Source: Hyphomicrobiales bacterium (lineage in GTDB: Bacteria; Pseudomonadota; Alphaproteobacteria; Rhizobiales; Rhizobiaceae). From it: a stretch of 63,831 nt of DNA. The stretch covers positions 1 through 63,831 of the forward strand of contig UBXM01000055.1 of assembly GCA_900469445.1 (NCBI GenBank), written 5' to 3'. The number at the start of each line of letters is the position of its first letter. The stretch's first letter is position 1. A program made the position numbers and the translations under genes. Positions 1 to 9,209 of the stretch are shown one piece after another. The notes under the pieces were generated by a model. It was not told where the DNA came from and searched no databases. It was given only the letters and a program-made list of their open reading frames with translations.

Positions 1-1947
1 CCCCCAGTTGCCCCGGGGGGGGCGGGGCGCGACCCCCAGTCCTGCCGCAAGCTTGCCTGCCAGCGACCGGGCGGGGGAGGGCTGGGCCTGACGGGCCGGT
101 GTTGCGGGCGAGACGGCGCGGACGGTGGGGGCGGCTTTTGAAGAATAGCCGGCACCTGCGCCAAGATCGAAGCGGGAAACCAGCGCCCGCAGTCTTTCCG
201 CCTCGCCGGCAAGCGATGCACTGGCGCTGGTTGCCTCTTCCACCATCGCGGCGTTCTGCTGTGTCACCTGATCCATCTGGTTGACGGCGACATTCACCTG
301 CGACATGCCGACCGACTGTTCCTTTGACGAGGTTGCGATCGCATCGAGCTGGCTGTTGATCGCCGCCACGTGATCGCGGATGCCGGAAAGTGCCGTGCCC
401 GTGGCGCTGACCAGCGAAACGCCGCTTCGGACTTCGTCTGCGGAGTTGCGGATCAGGTCCTTGATCTCCTTGGCCGCCTGAGCCGAGCGCTGGGCAAGCT
501 CGCGCACTTCCTGGGCCACGACCGCAAATCCCTTGCCGGCCTCACCGGCGCGAGCGGCTTCCACACCGGCGTTGAGCGCCAGAAGGTTGGTCTGGAAGGC
601 GATCTCGTCGATCACGCCGATAATGCTGGAAATCTGCTCGGACGACTGTTCGATCCGCTGCATGGCGTTGACGGCCCTGGAAACCACCTCGCCGGATTGA
701 ATGGCCGAGCTGTTGGCTTCGACGGCCATGCCGCGCGCCTCTTCGGTGCGGATGGAGGAATTGGCGACATTCGAGGTGATCTCGTCGAGCGCCGCGGCGG
801 TCTCTTCCAGCGAGGCGGCCTGTTGTTCGGTGCGGCGGGAAAGATCGGAAGCGCTCTGGCTGAGCTCGCGCGATCCGTTGTCGATCGCGCCGGTTGCTTC
901 CGAAACGGCCTGCATGGTGTCGCGCAATTGCGCCACCGCCGAATTGAAATCCGCGCGCAGACCTTCGAAATCCGGGCTGAACGGGCGGTTGAGGATGACG
1001 GCGAGATTGCCGCCGGAAAGCTGCTTCAGACCCTCTGCCAGCCCCTCGGTCGCCTGCGCCATGTTTGCGGCGCGCACACGATCGGCCTCCGCATTGCGCT
1101 GGCGTTCCGCGTCCTGGGCGCTGCGGTTGTCTTCCGCCTGCTTCTCCATCTGGCGGGCGCGCAGACCGTTATCCTTGAATACCTGTACCGCGCCTGCCAT
1201 GCGGCCCACTTCGTCGCGCCGGTCGACACCGTCTATCGTGACGGCAAGATTGCCGCCGGCAAGTGTGATCATCGTTGCCTGCAATTGGCTGATCGGTTTG
1301 ACCAGCCAGCTGCGGATGGCGAAAAAGCCGGCAAGCAGCACCAGAACAAGGCCGGCAAGCACGCCGCCGAGCGTCGTCATGGCGGTCATATTGGCCGTAG
1401 CGCCGAGATTTTCAGCCTTGGCCGAGACGCCGTTGATGATTGCGTCGGTGATCCTTGTCGAGCTTTCGGCGAAGGCGGCAAATTGCGGCTGGCAACCGGT
1501 GAGGAAAGCCTGCTGCGAAGCCTGTATTTCAGTTTCCGTCTTGGCCGCTTCGCCGAGCTTGATTGCAGGAGCGCAGGCTTGCTGCAGAATGGCCAGCCCC
1601 GCAGCCTTCAACACATGCAGGTCCCGGTTGTCGGGCAGGATGCCGATCGCCGCATCCATGCGCTCGCTAAATCCGGCCTGGGCATGCTGCAATTCCGCAG
1701 TCGCCGCCGCATTGCCCTCCGGCGTGCGCGACATCAAAAGATCGCCGATCGCCGCCCGCGCCATCTGGATCGATCGGTTGGCGCGCGCCACCGAAAGCGA
1801 TGCCGCGCTCTCCTTGTGCAGCAGGTCGCCATAAGAGCCGTTGATCTCGTAGATACGTGAACTGCTATAGCCAGCGATGCCGATAGCGAAGATACCGAAC
1901 AGCGCCATGATGGCCATGAACTTGCCGACGATCGAGATGTGCTTCAT
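1..1947 (-). CDS. Methyl-accepting chemotaxis protein (C-terminus cut by window edge)
   Basis: A transmembrane chemoreceptor that signals to CheA/CheW. The ATG at 1947 gives MKHISIVGKF and the frame stays open to base 1 (649 codons, no stop). One membrane segment lies at about residues 10-28 and a second at about 190-212. Between them is a roughly 160-residue periplasmic domain of mostly helical look. A HAMP domain follows (about 212-262). The long coiled-coil signalling domain has the hairpin-tip motif DEIAFQTNLLALNAGVEAA, then GKGFAVVAQEVRELAQRSA. The tail is Ala/Pro-rich and ends, as far as visible, in ...GNWG. Many alphaproteobacterial receptors carry a CheR/CheB-binding xWxxF pentapeptide at that point, so the gene probably stops just outside the window. 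The ligand cannot be told from sequence. The gene stands alone and diverges from the SDR gene at 2267. Confidence 0.93.
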   Translation of the reverse strand, partial: MKHISIVGKFMAIMALFGIFAIGIAGYSSSRIYEINGSYGDLLHKESAASLSVARANRSIQMARAAIGDLLMSRTPEGNAAATAELQHAQAGFSERMDAAIGILPDNRDLHVLKAAGLAILQQACAPAIKLGEAAKTETEIQASQQAFLTGCQPQFAAFAESSTRITDAIINGVSAKAENLGATANMTAMTTLGGVLAGLVLVLLAGFFAIRSWLVKPISQLQATMITLAGGNLAVTIDGVDRRDEVGRMAGAVQVFKDNGLRARQMEKQAEDNRSAQDAERQRNAEADRVRAANMAQATEGLAEGLKQLSGGNLAVILNRPFSPDFEGLRADFNSAVAQLRDTMQAVSEATGAIDNGSRELSQSASDLSRRTEQQAASLEETAAALDEITSNVANSSIRTEEARGMAVEANSSAIQSGEVVSRAVNAMQRIEQSSEQISSIIGVIDEIAFQTNLLALNAGVEAARAGEAGKGFAVVAQEVRELAQRSAQAAKEIKDLIRNSADEVRSGVSLVSATGTALSGIRDHVAAINSQLDAIATSSKEQSVGMSQVNVAVNQMDQVTQQNAAMVEEATSASASLAGEAERLRALVSRFDLGAGAGYSSKAAPTVRAVSPATPARQAQPSPARSLAGKLAAGLGVAPRPPRGNWG

Positions 1948-2266
1948 CGATATGCCCCGTTTGCAAAGAGTGCGTCGGGGCGATGGTAGCGACAGGTCTT
2001 TATGATTGCCTGTCAGCTAATATATTATTTTACATCTATCTAAAATTATACTCGCGGAGATTGCGCGGATTGTTTTCACCCTCCGGTGGAGGCGCTCGAA
2101 AACGAATGCCCGGATGAACGCATCGTTCACAACTTGCGCGTTGACGCCGCGCATAATCGTGGATAAATTTTATCCGTGATTATATCTTGATACGCAGGGC
2201 TCGACCAAGAGCCGCACAGTTCGATCAACGCTGGACGGGAAATCCGCAACCTCAGGAGAAACCGAA
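1948..2266. other. Divergent intergenic region, chemoreceptor / SDR
   Basis: 319 bases with no gene. The part nearest the chemoreceptor (about 2000-2050) is markedly AT-rich and probably holds its promoter, though I could not fix -35/-10 boxes. The part nearest the SDR gene holds the long inverted repeat at 2153-2183. Confidence 0.6.
2153..2183. promoter_or_regulatory. Probable operator: 15-bp inverted repeat with one-base centre
   Basis: Left arm ATAATCGTGGATAAA (2153-2167), centre T at 2168, right arm TTTATCCGTGATTAT (2169-2183). The arms match at 13 of 15 positions, and the inner GGATAAA/TTTATCC is perfect. It lies about 84 bases before the SDR start, where a repressor would act. No dedicated regulator gene is adjacent, so the binding protein is unknown. 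Confidence 0.6.
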
Positions 2267-3049
2267 ATGAGCAATTCCAGAAAAGTCGTCGTTATCGGTG
2301 GCACGGGCCTCATCGGCTCCAAGGCGGTTGCGATCCTTCGCAACGCCGGCCACGAAGCCGTCGTTGCAAGCCCCAGTAACGGCATCAATGCCTTCACCGG
2401 AGAAGGCTTGGATACAGCACTCACCGGGGCGGATGCGGTCATAGACGTCTCGAACCTGATGTCCTTCGACGCGCCGGTTATCAGGAATTTCTTCGCGACG
2501 TCTGGCAACAATCTGGCGAGAGCCGAGAAGGCCGCCGGTGTTCGCCATCATGTGACGCTGTCCATCGTCGGCACCGACGCTCTGGTCCAAAACCCCTATA
2601 TGAGCGGCAAGCAGGCGCAGGAAGAAACCATCCGGGCATCGGGTCAGGACTATACGATCGTTCGGGCCACCCAGTTTTACGAATTTCTCGAGACCCTGGC
2701 CGATGCCTATGCTGTCGATGATGCCGTCAAGGTTCCGGACATCCAGTTCCAGCCGATTGCTGCGGATGACGTTGCCGCCGCTCTCGTTAAGGTCGCTCTG
2801 GCAGAAGTCCGCAACGCTACGATCGATCTCGCCGGCCCCGATCGTGCTGCCTTCGCATCGGTGATGAAGGACTATCTGGACGCAAAGGGGGATACCCGCG
2901 CTGTCAGTGCGGACGCATCTCTCGGTTATTTCGGTGCTCCGGTGAGCGAGATGTCACTCGTTCCGGCCGGCGCATCTCTCAACGGCAAGATCACGCTGGC
3001 GGACTGGCTCATCGGCCAGAGCAGCGTCAAGGAAGAGGAGAAGGCATGA
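2267..3049 (+). CDS. NAD(P)-binding SDR / NmrA-like oxidoreductase
   Basis: A 260-residue Rossmann-fold protein of the atypical short-chain dehydrogenase / NmrA type. The N-terminal nucleotide-binding motif is VVVIGGTGLIGSKA (about residues 8-21). The middle contains the segment YMSGKQAQEETIRASG, where atypical SDRs carry the Tyr/Lys region, followed by YTIVRATQFYEF. The start is backed by AGGAG 9 bases upstream. The next gene overlaps by ATGA, so the two are almost certainly co-transcribed and translationally coupled. The inverted repeat at 2153-2183 probably controls both. Substrate unknown; stress-linked quinone or flavin reduction is one possibility for this family, but nothing here shows it. 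Confidence 0.85.
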   Translation: MSNSRKVVVIGGTGLIGSKAVAILRNAGHEAVVASPSNGINAFTGEGLDTALTGADAVIDVSNLMSFDAPVIRNFFATSGNNLARAEKAAGVRHHVTLSIVGTDALVQNPYMSGKQAQEETIRASGQDYTIVRATQFYEFLETLADAYAVDDAVKVPDIQFQPIAADDVAAALVKVALAEVRNATIDLAGPDRAAFASVMKDYLDAKGDTRAVSADASLGYFGAPVSEMSLVPAGASLNGKITLADWLIGQSSVKEEEKA

Positions 3050-3486
3050 TGAGGACGATCATTTCCACCATCGCGGCAGTTCTTTTGCCGCTCGCCGTAG
3101 CTCACGCGCATGACGTGACCAAGCATGAACTTGCCTATGAGACGAAGGGCACGAAAGTGACGCTCGTTTATGAACATCCGCTTCCGGATGTTCCAGGCAA
3201 GAGCGTCAAGGGTGTGCTCGTCGAATATGAACCGGGCGGTTACAACGCGGCGCATACGCATGCGAAATCGGCGCTCATTTATGCGACGGTTCTCGAAGGT
3301 TCGGTGCTCAGCGGCATAAACGGCGGTGAGGTGAAAACCTACACTGCAGGCATGAATTTCACCGAACTTCCCGGCGATCAGCACGATGTCAGCGCCAATG
3401 CCAGCAAGACAGAACCGGCAAAGCTTCTGGCGGTCTTCGTGGTCGATACTGACGACACCGCCCTGACGACGCCACGCAAACCCTGA
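3046..3486 (+). CDS. Secreted cupin-domain protein
   Basis: 146 residues. The first ~20 form a signal peptide (MMRTIISTIAAVLLPLAVAHA, cleavage probably after AHA). The rest is a single cupin barrel. Visible metal-ligand-like residues are AAHTHAKSA (HxH) in motif 1 and a later His in LPGDQHDVSA in motif 2. It overlaps the upstream SDR gene by four bases (ATGA), so it forms the second gene of a two-gene operon. It probably acts in the periplasm as a small metal-dependent or sensor barrel. The reaction is unknown. An intrinsic terminator 40 bases downstream closes the operon. Confidence 0.82.
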   Translation: MMRTIISTIAAVLLPLAVAHAHDVTKHELAYETKGTKVTLVYEHPLPDVPGKSVKGVLVEYEPGGYNAAHTHAKSALIYATVLEGSVLSGINGGEVKTYTAGMNFTELPGDQHDVSANASKTEPAKLLAVFVVDTDDTALTTPRKP

Positions 3487-3525
3487 TGATGCGGCACGAT
3501 GCCTGAAGATACGCCCATGCGCAGA

Positions 3526-3547
3526 GGCGGTGTGAATACCGCCTTTT
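3526..3547 (+). terminator. Intrinsic terminator of the SDR-cupin operon
   Basis: GGCGGT (3526-3531), six-base loop, ACCGCC (3538-3543), then TTTT. It lies downstream of the cupin gene on the same strand. Confidence 0.7.
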
Positions 3548-3710
3548 CGCCTTGCATCTTCGCCTGCTGTCTCGATTGTCAACTTTTGCCCACGCCAGAC
3601 ATCAACGACGGATCGAGTGGCATGGATTGGTCGGTTGGCAGATTGCATGATCCCCAAACACGCCTATATGCCGCGGTCGGTGGATATCTCGTCGTAACCG
3701 GGGAAGTCTG

Positions 3711-4103
3711 ATGCTGGAAAGATTGGGACACGGATTTCAATTGCCGGGTGCGAGCGAAGACGAGATCCGCGCCTGCGAAAGCAGGCTGAAGATCAGCCTG
3801 CCGGATGAATACAAGGCCTTCCTGAAAGCCTCCAACGGTTTCAATGATATGGTCGGCGCGGGCTATCTGGTTTTGTGGGGAACCGGGGAACTGGCCGAGG
3901 CCGACGGTTACGAGATCTTCGAGTTTGGAAAAGATCGGTTCCTTATCGGCTCGAATGGCGGACCGACTGCTTATGGCATCGTCGATGGAAACTACATTTC
4001 CGTCCCCTTCGTTGCCGCCGGTCCCTGGGAGGAAGAGATACGCATTCTCGGCAGCAATTTTGCAGAGTTCATTACCGCAATTGAAAGCGGTGAGGGCTGG
4101 TAA
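3711..4103 (+). CDS. SMI1/KNR4-family protein
   Basis: 130 residues. The pattern fits the SMI1/KNR4 (SUKH) fold: an acidic N-terminal helix SEDEIRACESRLKISLPDEY followed by KAFLKASNGFN, then alternating strands and a short acidic end. In bacteria this fold is common among immunity proteins for polymorphic toxins, but also occurs in stand-alone proteins of unknown role. GGGGAAG five bases upstream of the ATG supports the start. No toxin gene, Rhs or secretion gene is adjacent, so an immunity role is not supported here. The gene lies alone between a terminator and a convergent kinase-like gene. Confidence 0.75.
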   Translation: MLERLGHGFQLPGASEDEIRACESRLKISLPDEYKAFLKASNGFNDMVGAGYLVLWGTGELAEADGYEIFEFGKDRFLIGSNGGPTAYGIVDGNYISVPFVAAGPWEEEIRILGSNFAEFITAIESGEGW

Positions 4104-4144
4104 GGCCTGGTTCACCAGTCATACCGCGTCGCCATCAGGACGTT

Positions 4145-4681
4145 TCAGTCTCCCGTAATCTCTCCGCATCTTGTCAGGAGATCATCGACGACGGTTTCGA
4201 GCGGCCGTGTGGCGTCAATGCTTCTGGCATTTGGAGGACTATCTTCTTTCGTCGCATGCAATCGCAGGATCAGATCCCGCTCTGCCGGCCTGCCGCCGAA
4301 CTCGTCTTCAGGTCTCTCGCTTAACCTGCCGATCAAGGTATTCAGGTCGATCTCAAGCACGAAAACGTCATCGAACAGCGCGATGAACTGGTAAAAATTC
4401 CTCGATCCGCCGCAGAAGAACGAGACCGCATGGCACTGATCGGCCAGCACGGGCCGAAGCTTGCCCACATCCCAGAGATGGTGCGCATGGACAAAAGCCG
4501 GATCATCGCAGTTTTTATCCCATGCCGCCGTGTCCAGCGGCTCGCCAGTCAACGGATCACCACGATAGGCGAGTTCCCGATCACCGTGGACGACGTGATA
4601 GCCGCGTCGCTGCAGTTCGGTTGCAACCGAGGTCTTGCCACTGCCTGATACGCCCTCGATCAGATAATTCCGGATGCCCAT
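4145..4681 (-). CDS. Small P-loop nucleotide kinase-like ATPase
   Basis: 178 residues. The Walker A motif GVSGSGKTS is at residues 9-17. A region FFCGGSRNFYQFIALFDDVFVLEID looks like the second strand and Walker B-like acidic part. The Arg-rich stretch GRLSERPEDEFGG suits a lid region, so a shikimate/gluconate/uridine-kinase-like small kinase is the best description. Substrate not identifiable. Start: GGAG four bases before the ATG. It is convergent with the SMI1/KNR4 gene (41 bases apart) and lies just downstream of tetR on the same strand, so it could be read from the tetR promoter. Confidence 0.72.
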   Translation of the reverse strand: MGIRNYLIEGVSGSGKTSVATELQRRGYHVVHGDRELAYRGDPLTGEPLDTAAWDKNCDDPAFVHAHHLWDVGKLRPVLADQCHAVSFFCGGSRNFYQFIALFDDVFVLEIDLNTLIGRLSERPEDEFGGRPAERDLILRLHATKEDSPPNARSIDATRPLETVVDDLLTRCGEITGD

Positions 4682-4765
4682 TTATCTCCGCTCAATCGAT
4701 GATGCGGAGCATAAGAGCGGAATGTGATCGCTGCATCTCAGGCCCCGAGCGAGTGGGTTGCCGTT

Positions 4766-5326
4766 TCACATCGACAGCTTCGCGACGATAATGCGGGCAG
4801 CCTCGCGCGAAATGCCGTCCGGGTACATGAAGTTGTGAATGGTCGCGCCCTCGATCATGGCGTCGAGCGATGACGCCACGGATGGCGGAAAATGCCTTTC
4901 GAGTGCCTCCCGGCTTTTCGCCATCCATCCGGTCATGACGTGTCTGGTTTCCGGATTGCGCGCCACATAGGCGTAAAGCTCGAGAATGAGGGTCATCTTC
5001 CGGTCGGTCATGGCGTACCAGCCGCACATGACATCCACGACGACTTCGCGGGCTTCATCGGCCGTCTGCGCCTTCTGAAACGCCACGTCGAAATGATGGG
5101 CAATCTCCTGCGTCAGCTTTAGAAACGCCTGCTCGAGCAGATCGTTGAGGCTGGCGAAATGGTAGGTCATCGAGCCCAGCGGCACATCAGCCGCTTCCGC
5201 CACCCGTCGATGGGTCGTGCCGGATACGCCCTGAACGGCAATCACCTCCAGCGTGGCCTCGATGATCCGTGCCTTGCGGTCGGGATCGTATCGCCTGTTG
5301 CCGCCCGAAGACCCTTCTGCCGTCAT
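4766..5326 (-). CDS. TetR-family transcriptional regulator
   Basis: 186 residues. The N-terminal helix-turn-helix reads ARIIEATLEVIAVQGVSGTT, then HRRVAEAADVPLGSMTYHF, the classic TetR pattern (residues about 18-60). The C-terminal ligand domain is variable. A GAGGAAC Shine-Dalgarno lies eight bases before the ATG. It diverges from an MFS transporter gene. The 31-bp inverted repeat between them lies 40 bases from this start, so the protein very likely represses itself and the transporter and is released by the transported compound. Confidence 0.9.
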   Translation of the reverse strand: MTAEGSSGGNRRYDPDRKARIIEATLEVIAVQGVSGTTHRRVAEAADVPLGSMTYHFASLNDLLEQAFLKLTQEIAHHFDVAFQKAQTADEAREVVVDVMCGWYAMTDRKMTLILELYAYVARNPETRHVMTGWMAKSREALERHFPPSVASSLDAMIEGATIHNFMYPDGISREAARIIVAKLSM

Positions 5327-5365
5327 TCATTTGTTCCTCTTATTCAGTCTTGACGACTTATGCGT

Positions 5366-5396
5366 ACAAACGTACATAACGCAAGTGTACATTTGT
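5366..5396. promoter_or_regulatory. TetR operator shared by tetR and MFS gene
   Basis: ACAAACGTACA (5366-5376), nine-base spacer, TGTACATTTGT (5386-5396). The arms match at 10 of 11 positions. It sits in the 84-base gap between the divergent tetR and MFS starts. Its presence argues against the MFS start at 5360, which would place the operator inside the coding sequence. Confidence 0.75.
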
Positions 5397-5410
5397 TCTT
5401 AACGTGGCCG

Positions 5411-6616
5411 ATGGAGCTTTTCTTGACCACCTCAATCCAAAAACGGCGCTTGGCGCTGTTTGCGTTCTTTTTCATTCCCGGCCTCTCCATGGCCTCATGG
5501 GTCACGCGCACACCGGCGATCCGTGACAGTCTCGGTGTGTCCATCGCTGAAATGGGCGCCGTGTTGTTCGGTCTTTCGGTGGGCTCGATGACGGGCATCC
5601 TGAGCGCCGGTGCGCTCGTCGGTCGGTTCGGCACACGCAAGGTGATGTTCACCGGCCTGTGTTTCATCATCCTGTCGCTGGCGACCTTGGCGCTTGGTGT
5701 CACCATCGCGTCGTCGCTGACGGTGGCGCTGGGGCTGGCCTTTTTCGGCCTTGGCGTCGGTGGTGCGGAAATTGCCGTCAACATGGATGGGGCGGATGTG
5801 GAGCGCATTACCGGCAAACATCTTCTCCATGCGCTGCACGGTTTTTTCAGCCTCGGCACGGTGTTTGGCGCGCTGATCGGCATTGCCCTCAATGCCCTGC
5901 ATTTCCCCGTTGCATTGCATATGGGAGTGATCGCGCTGATCTGTATCCCCGTCATCGCCACGGCCATCCGGCATATCCCGGTCAGTTCGGCTGTCCATGA
6001 CGGCGAGGGAGATCATGCAAATGGTTCGGCCACACAAACGCCCGTCTGGAAAGAGCCGGTCGTTCTCTTGATCGGCTTCATCGTGCTGGCCATGGCGCTG
6101 GCGGAAGGGGCGGCGAACGACTGGCTGCCCTTGCTGATGGTCGATGAATACGGTTTCAGCCCGACGGCCGGATCGATGGTCTTTCTCGGCTTCGCCACCG
6201 CCATGACCGTTGGCCGTTTCGGCGGCGGCGTGCTTCTCAACCGTTACGGCCGCGCAGCGGTCGTTGCCGCCAGCGCCATCACCGGCGCGGCTGGCATCGC
6301 CATCGTCATCTTTGCCAGCCATCCGGCTCTGGCAGCGGTTGCCGTGGTCCTTTGGGGGCTTGGTGCATCGCTCGGTTTTCCCGTCGCGCTCTCTGCTGCC
6401 GGCGATTCCGGGCCGAACGGTGCGGCACGCGTCAAGATCGTTGCGATTGCGGGTTACGTCGCCTTCCTCGTCGGCCCGCCGCTTCTGGGCTTCGTGGGTG
6501 AGGAATACGGCCTGCGCAACGCGATGATCGTCGTGCTTGCTCTGGTCGCGCTGGCAACGTTCTGCGCACCGGCCATCCAGCGCAGGGGCGGAGCGGGCAA
6601 GCCGGTCGAGGCGTAA
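5411..6616 (+). CDS. MFS transporter
   Basis: 401 residues from the ATG at 5411, with about 12 hydrophobic segments. The first cytoplasmic loop after TM2 has the MFS-A-like LVGRFGTRKVMF, and a second copy follows in the second half (VGRFGGGVLLNRYG). The first half contains FFFIPGLSMASWVTRTPAIR, a pattern seen in MFS proteins related to the fucose/YbjJ branch, so an exporter or small-molecule permease role is open. The ATG at 5360 is in frame but lies before the operator and has no ribosome site; 5411 is preferred though its own ribosome site is weak. TetR control is inferred from the divergent layout. Confidence 0.85.
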   Translation: MELFLTTSIQKRRLALFAFFFIPGLSMASWVTRTPAIRDSLGVSIAEMGAVLFGLSVGSMTGILSAGALVGRFGTRKVMFTGLCFIILSLATLALGVTIASSLTVALGLAFFGLGVGGAEIAVNMDGADVERITGKHLLHALHGFFSLGTVFGALIGIALNALHFPVALHMGVIALICIPVIATAIRHIPVSSAVHDGEGDHANGSATQTPVWKEPVVLLIGFIVLAMALAEGAANDWLPLLMVDEYGFSPTAGSMVFLGFATAMTVGRFGGGVLLNRYGRAAVVAASAITGAAGIAIVIFASHPALAAVAVVLWGLGASLGFPVALSAAGDSGPNGAARVKIVAIAGYVAFLVGPPLLGFVGEEYGLRNAMIVVLALVALATFCAPAIQRRGGAGKPVEA

Positions 6617-6636
6617 GTACTTCTCTCTGAAAGCAG

Positions 6637-6662
6637 AAAGGGCGGCCCGAAGGCCGCCCTTT
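6637..6662. terminator. Bidirectional terminator between MFS gene and groEL
   Basis: Perfect 11-bp stem AAAGGGCGGCC / GGCCGCCCTTT with loop CGAA. The A and T ends make it work on both strands. It separates two convergent genes. Confidence 0.85.
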
Positions 6663-6705
6663 CCGTAACTGAACCGGTTGGCTCAGACATAAGACCCGAT
6701 GGGTC

Positions 6706-8346
<1,641 letters not shown>

Positions 8347-8402
8347 TTTGAGAGCTCCTGAATAGAGGTTTCAGCGAATTACGAAAAAGGTGTAACCGGC
8401 GA

Positions 8403-8699
8403 TCAGCCGATAACGCCCATGATGTCGGATTCCTTCATGATCAGAAGGTCTTCGCCGTTGAGCTTGACTTCCGTGCCGGACCACTTGCCGAACAGGACGC
8501 GGTCGCCGACCTTGACGTCGAGAGCAACGAGTGCGCCCTTGTCGTCGCGTGCGCCAGAACCGACGGCGATGATTTCGCCTTCAGCCGGCTTTTCCTTGGC
8601 GGTGTCCGGAATGATGATGCCGCCCTTGGTCTTTTCTTCAGACTCGACGCGCTTTACGACAACGCGATCGTGCAGGGGGCGGAAAGTTGTGCTTGCCAT
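8403..8699 (-). CDS. groS: Co-chaperonin GroES
   Basis: 98 residues, the usual size. It forms the heptameric lid of GroEL. Recognised from FRPLHDRVVVKRVESEEKT at the N-terminus, the mobile-loop part KGGIIIPDTAKEKP, and the end LIMKESDIMGVIG. First gene of the groESL operon. The 5' untranslated region carries CIRCE, so HrcA repression and RpoH activation are both expected. Confidence 0.98.
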   Translation of the reverse strand: MASTTFRPLHDRVVVKRVESEEKTKGGIIIPDTAKEKPAEGEIIAVGSGARDDKGALVALDVKVGDRVLFGKWSGTEVKLNGEDLLIMKESDIMGVIG

Positions 8700-8760
8700 T
8701 GTCTAATCCCTCGATCAAATGACATGGACAGGTCTCAGGAATAAGACCCGCGGATCTCGT

Positions 8761-8787
8761 TTAGCACTCCTCTAAGGTGAGTGCTAA
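8761..8787. promoter_or_regulatory. CIRCE element (HrcA operator)
   Basis: TTAGCACTC (8761-8769), nine-base spacer, GAGTGCTAA (8779-8787). Both arms match the CIRCE consensus exactly. It lies about 60 bases before the groES start, where bound HrcA would block transcription. Confidence 0.97.
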
Positions 8788-8796
8788 CGCAGCCGG

Positions 8797-8825
8797 AGAT
8801 AAGGGTGGCCATGGGGCGAGTCAAG
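8797..8825 (-). promoter_or_regulatory. RpoH (sigma-32)-like promoter of groESL
   Basis: On the minus strand CTTGAC (8825-8820), 16-base spacer, CTTATCT (8803-8797). This fits the alphaproteobacterial heat-shock consensus CTTGA(A/C)...CYTATNT. CIRCE starts about ten bases downstream of the -10 box, next to the expected start of transcription. Confidence 0.65.
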
Positions 8826-9209
8826 AACGGGCTCGAAATTTTCGTTGCCGCTCTGCAGCATGACGCGGAACAGGATTAACGGCCCCGATGCCCAGACCTC
8901 CCTTGTTCGGACGAAGCGGCTTTTGCCAAGCGAGTTTGGCCTCAGCATGGCAGCCGCACGACATGGACCGTCATACAGCCTTAACATGACATTTTTACTG
9001 AGGCGCTTCCAGCTTGGAGGAGGGTGGCTTAGTCCCCCTCTGGCCTGCCGGCCATCTCCCCCACAAGGGGAGAACATACGCGGCAAACACCTTGGCGCAA
9101 TTGAGCCAAGGCGACAGCCGCTGGGTTAAGCCCTCCCCCTTGTGGGGAGGGTGGGGAGGGGTTTTAGGCTACGCGCACTGGTGTCGCCATGAGGGAGGAA
9201 AACGGGCAT
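8826..9209. other. Intergenic region, groES / chrA
   Basis: About 380 bases with no supported gene. The half nearest chrA is occupied by the inverted G/C-rich repeat at 9055-9151. The half nearest groES shows nothing further that I recognise. Confidence 0.55.
9055..9151. repeat. Rhizobial intergenic palindromic repeat (RIME-like)
   Basis: Two inverted copies of one palindrome. Copy A: TCTCCCC-CACAA-GGGGAGA (9055-9073), preceded by CCCCCTCTGGCCTGCCGGCC. Copy B: CCCTCCCC-CTTGT-GGGGAGGG (9131-9151). B reads as the reverse complement of A with small changes. This is the style of the abundant non-coding mosaic repeats of rhizobial chromosomes; the family name is from memory. Confidence 0.6.

Noticed and set aside
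370..1860. Long open frame (496 codons) on the plus strand
   Set aside because: It is the antisense of the chemoreceptor; high GC leaves several frames open. No ribosome site or family traits.
3499..3711. 70-codon frame before the SMI1/KNR4 gene
   Set aside because: It contains the intrinsic terminator of the cupin operon and has no ribosome site.
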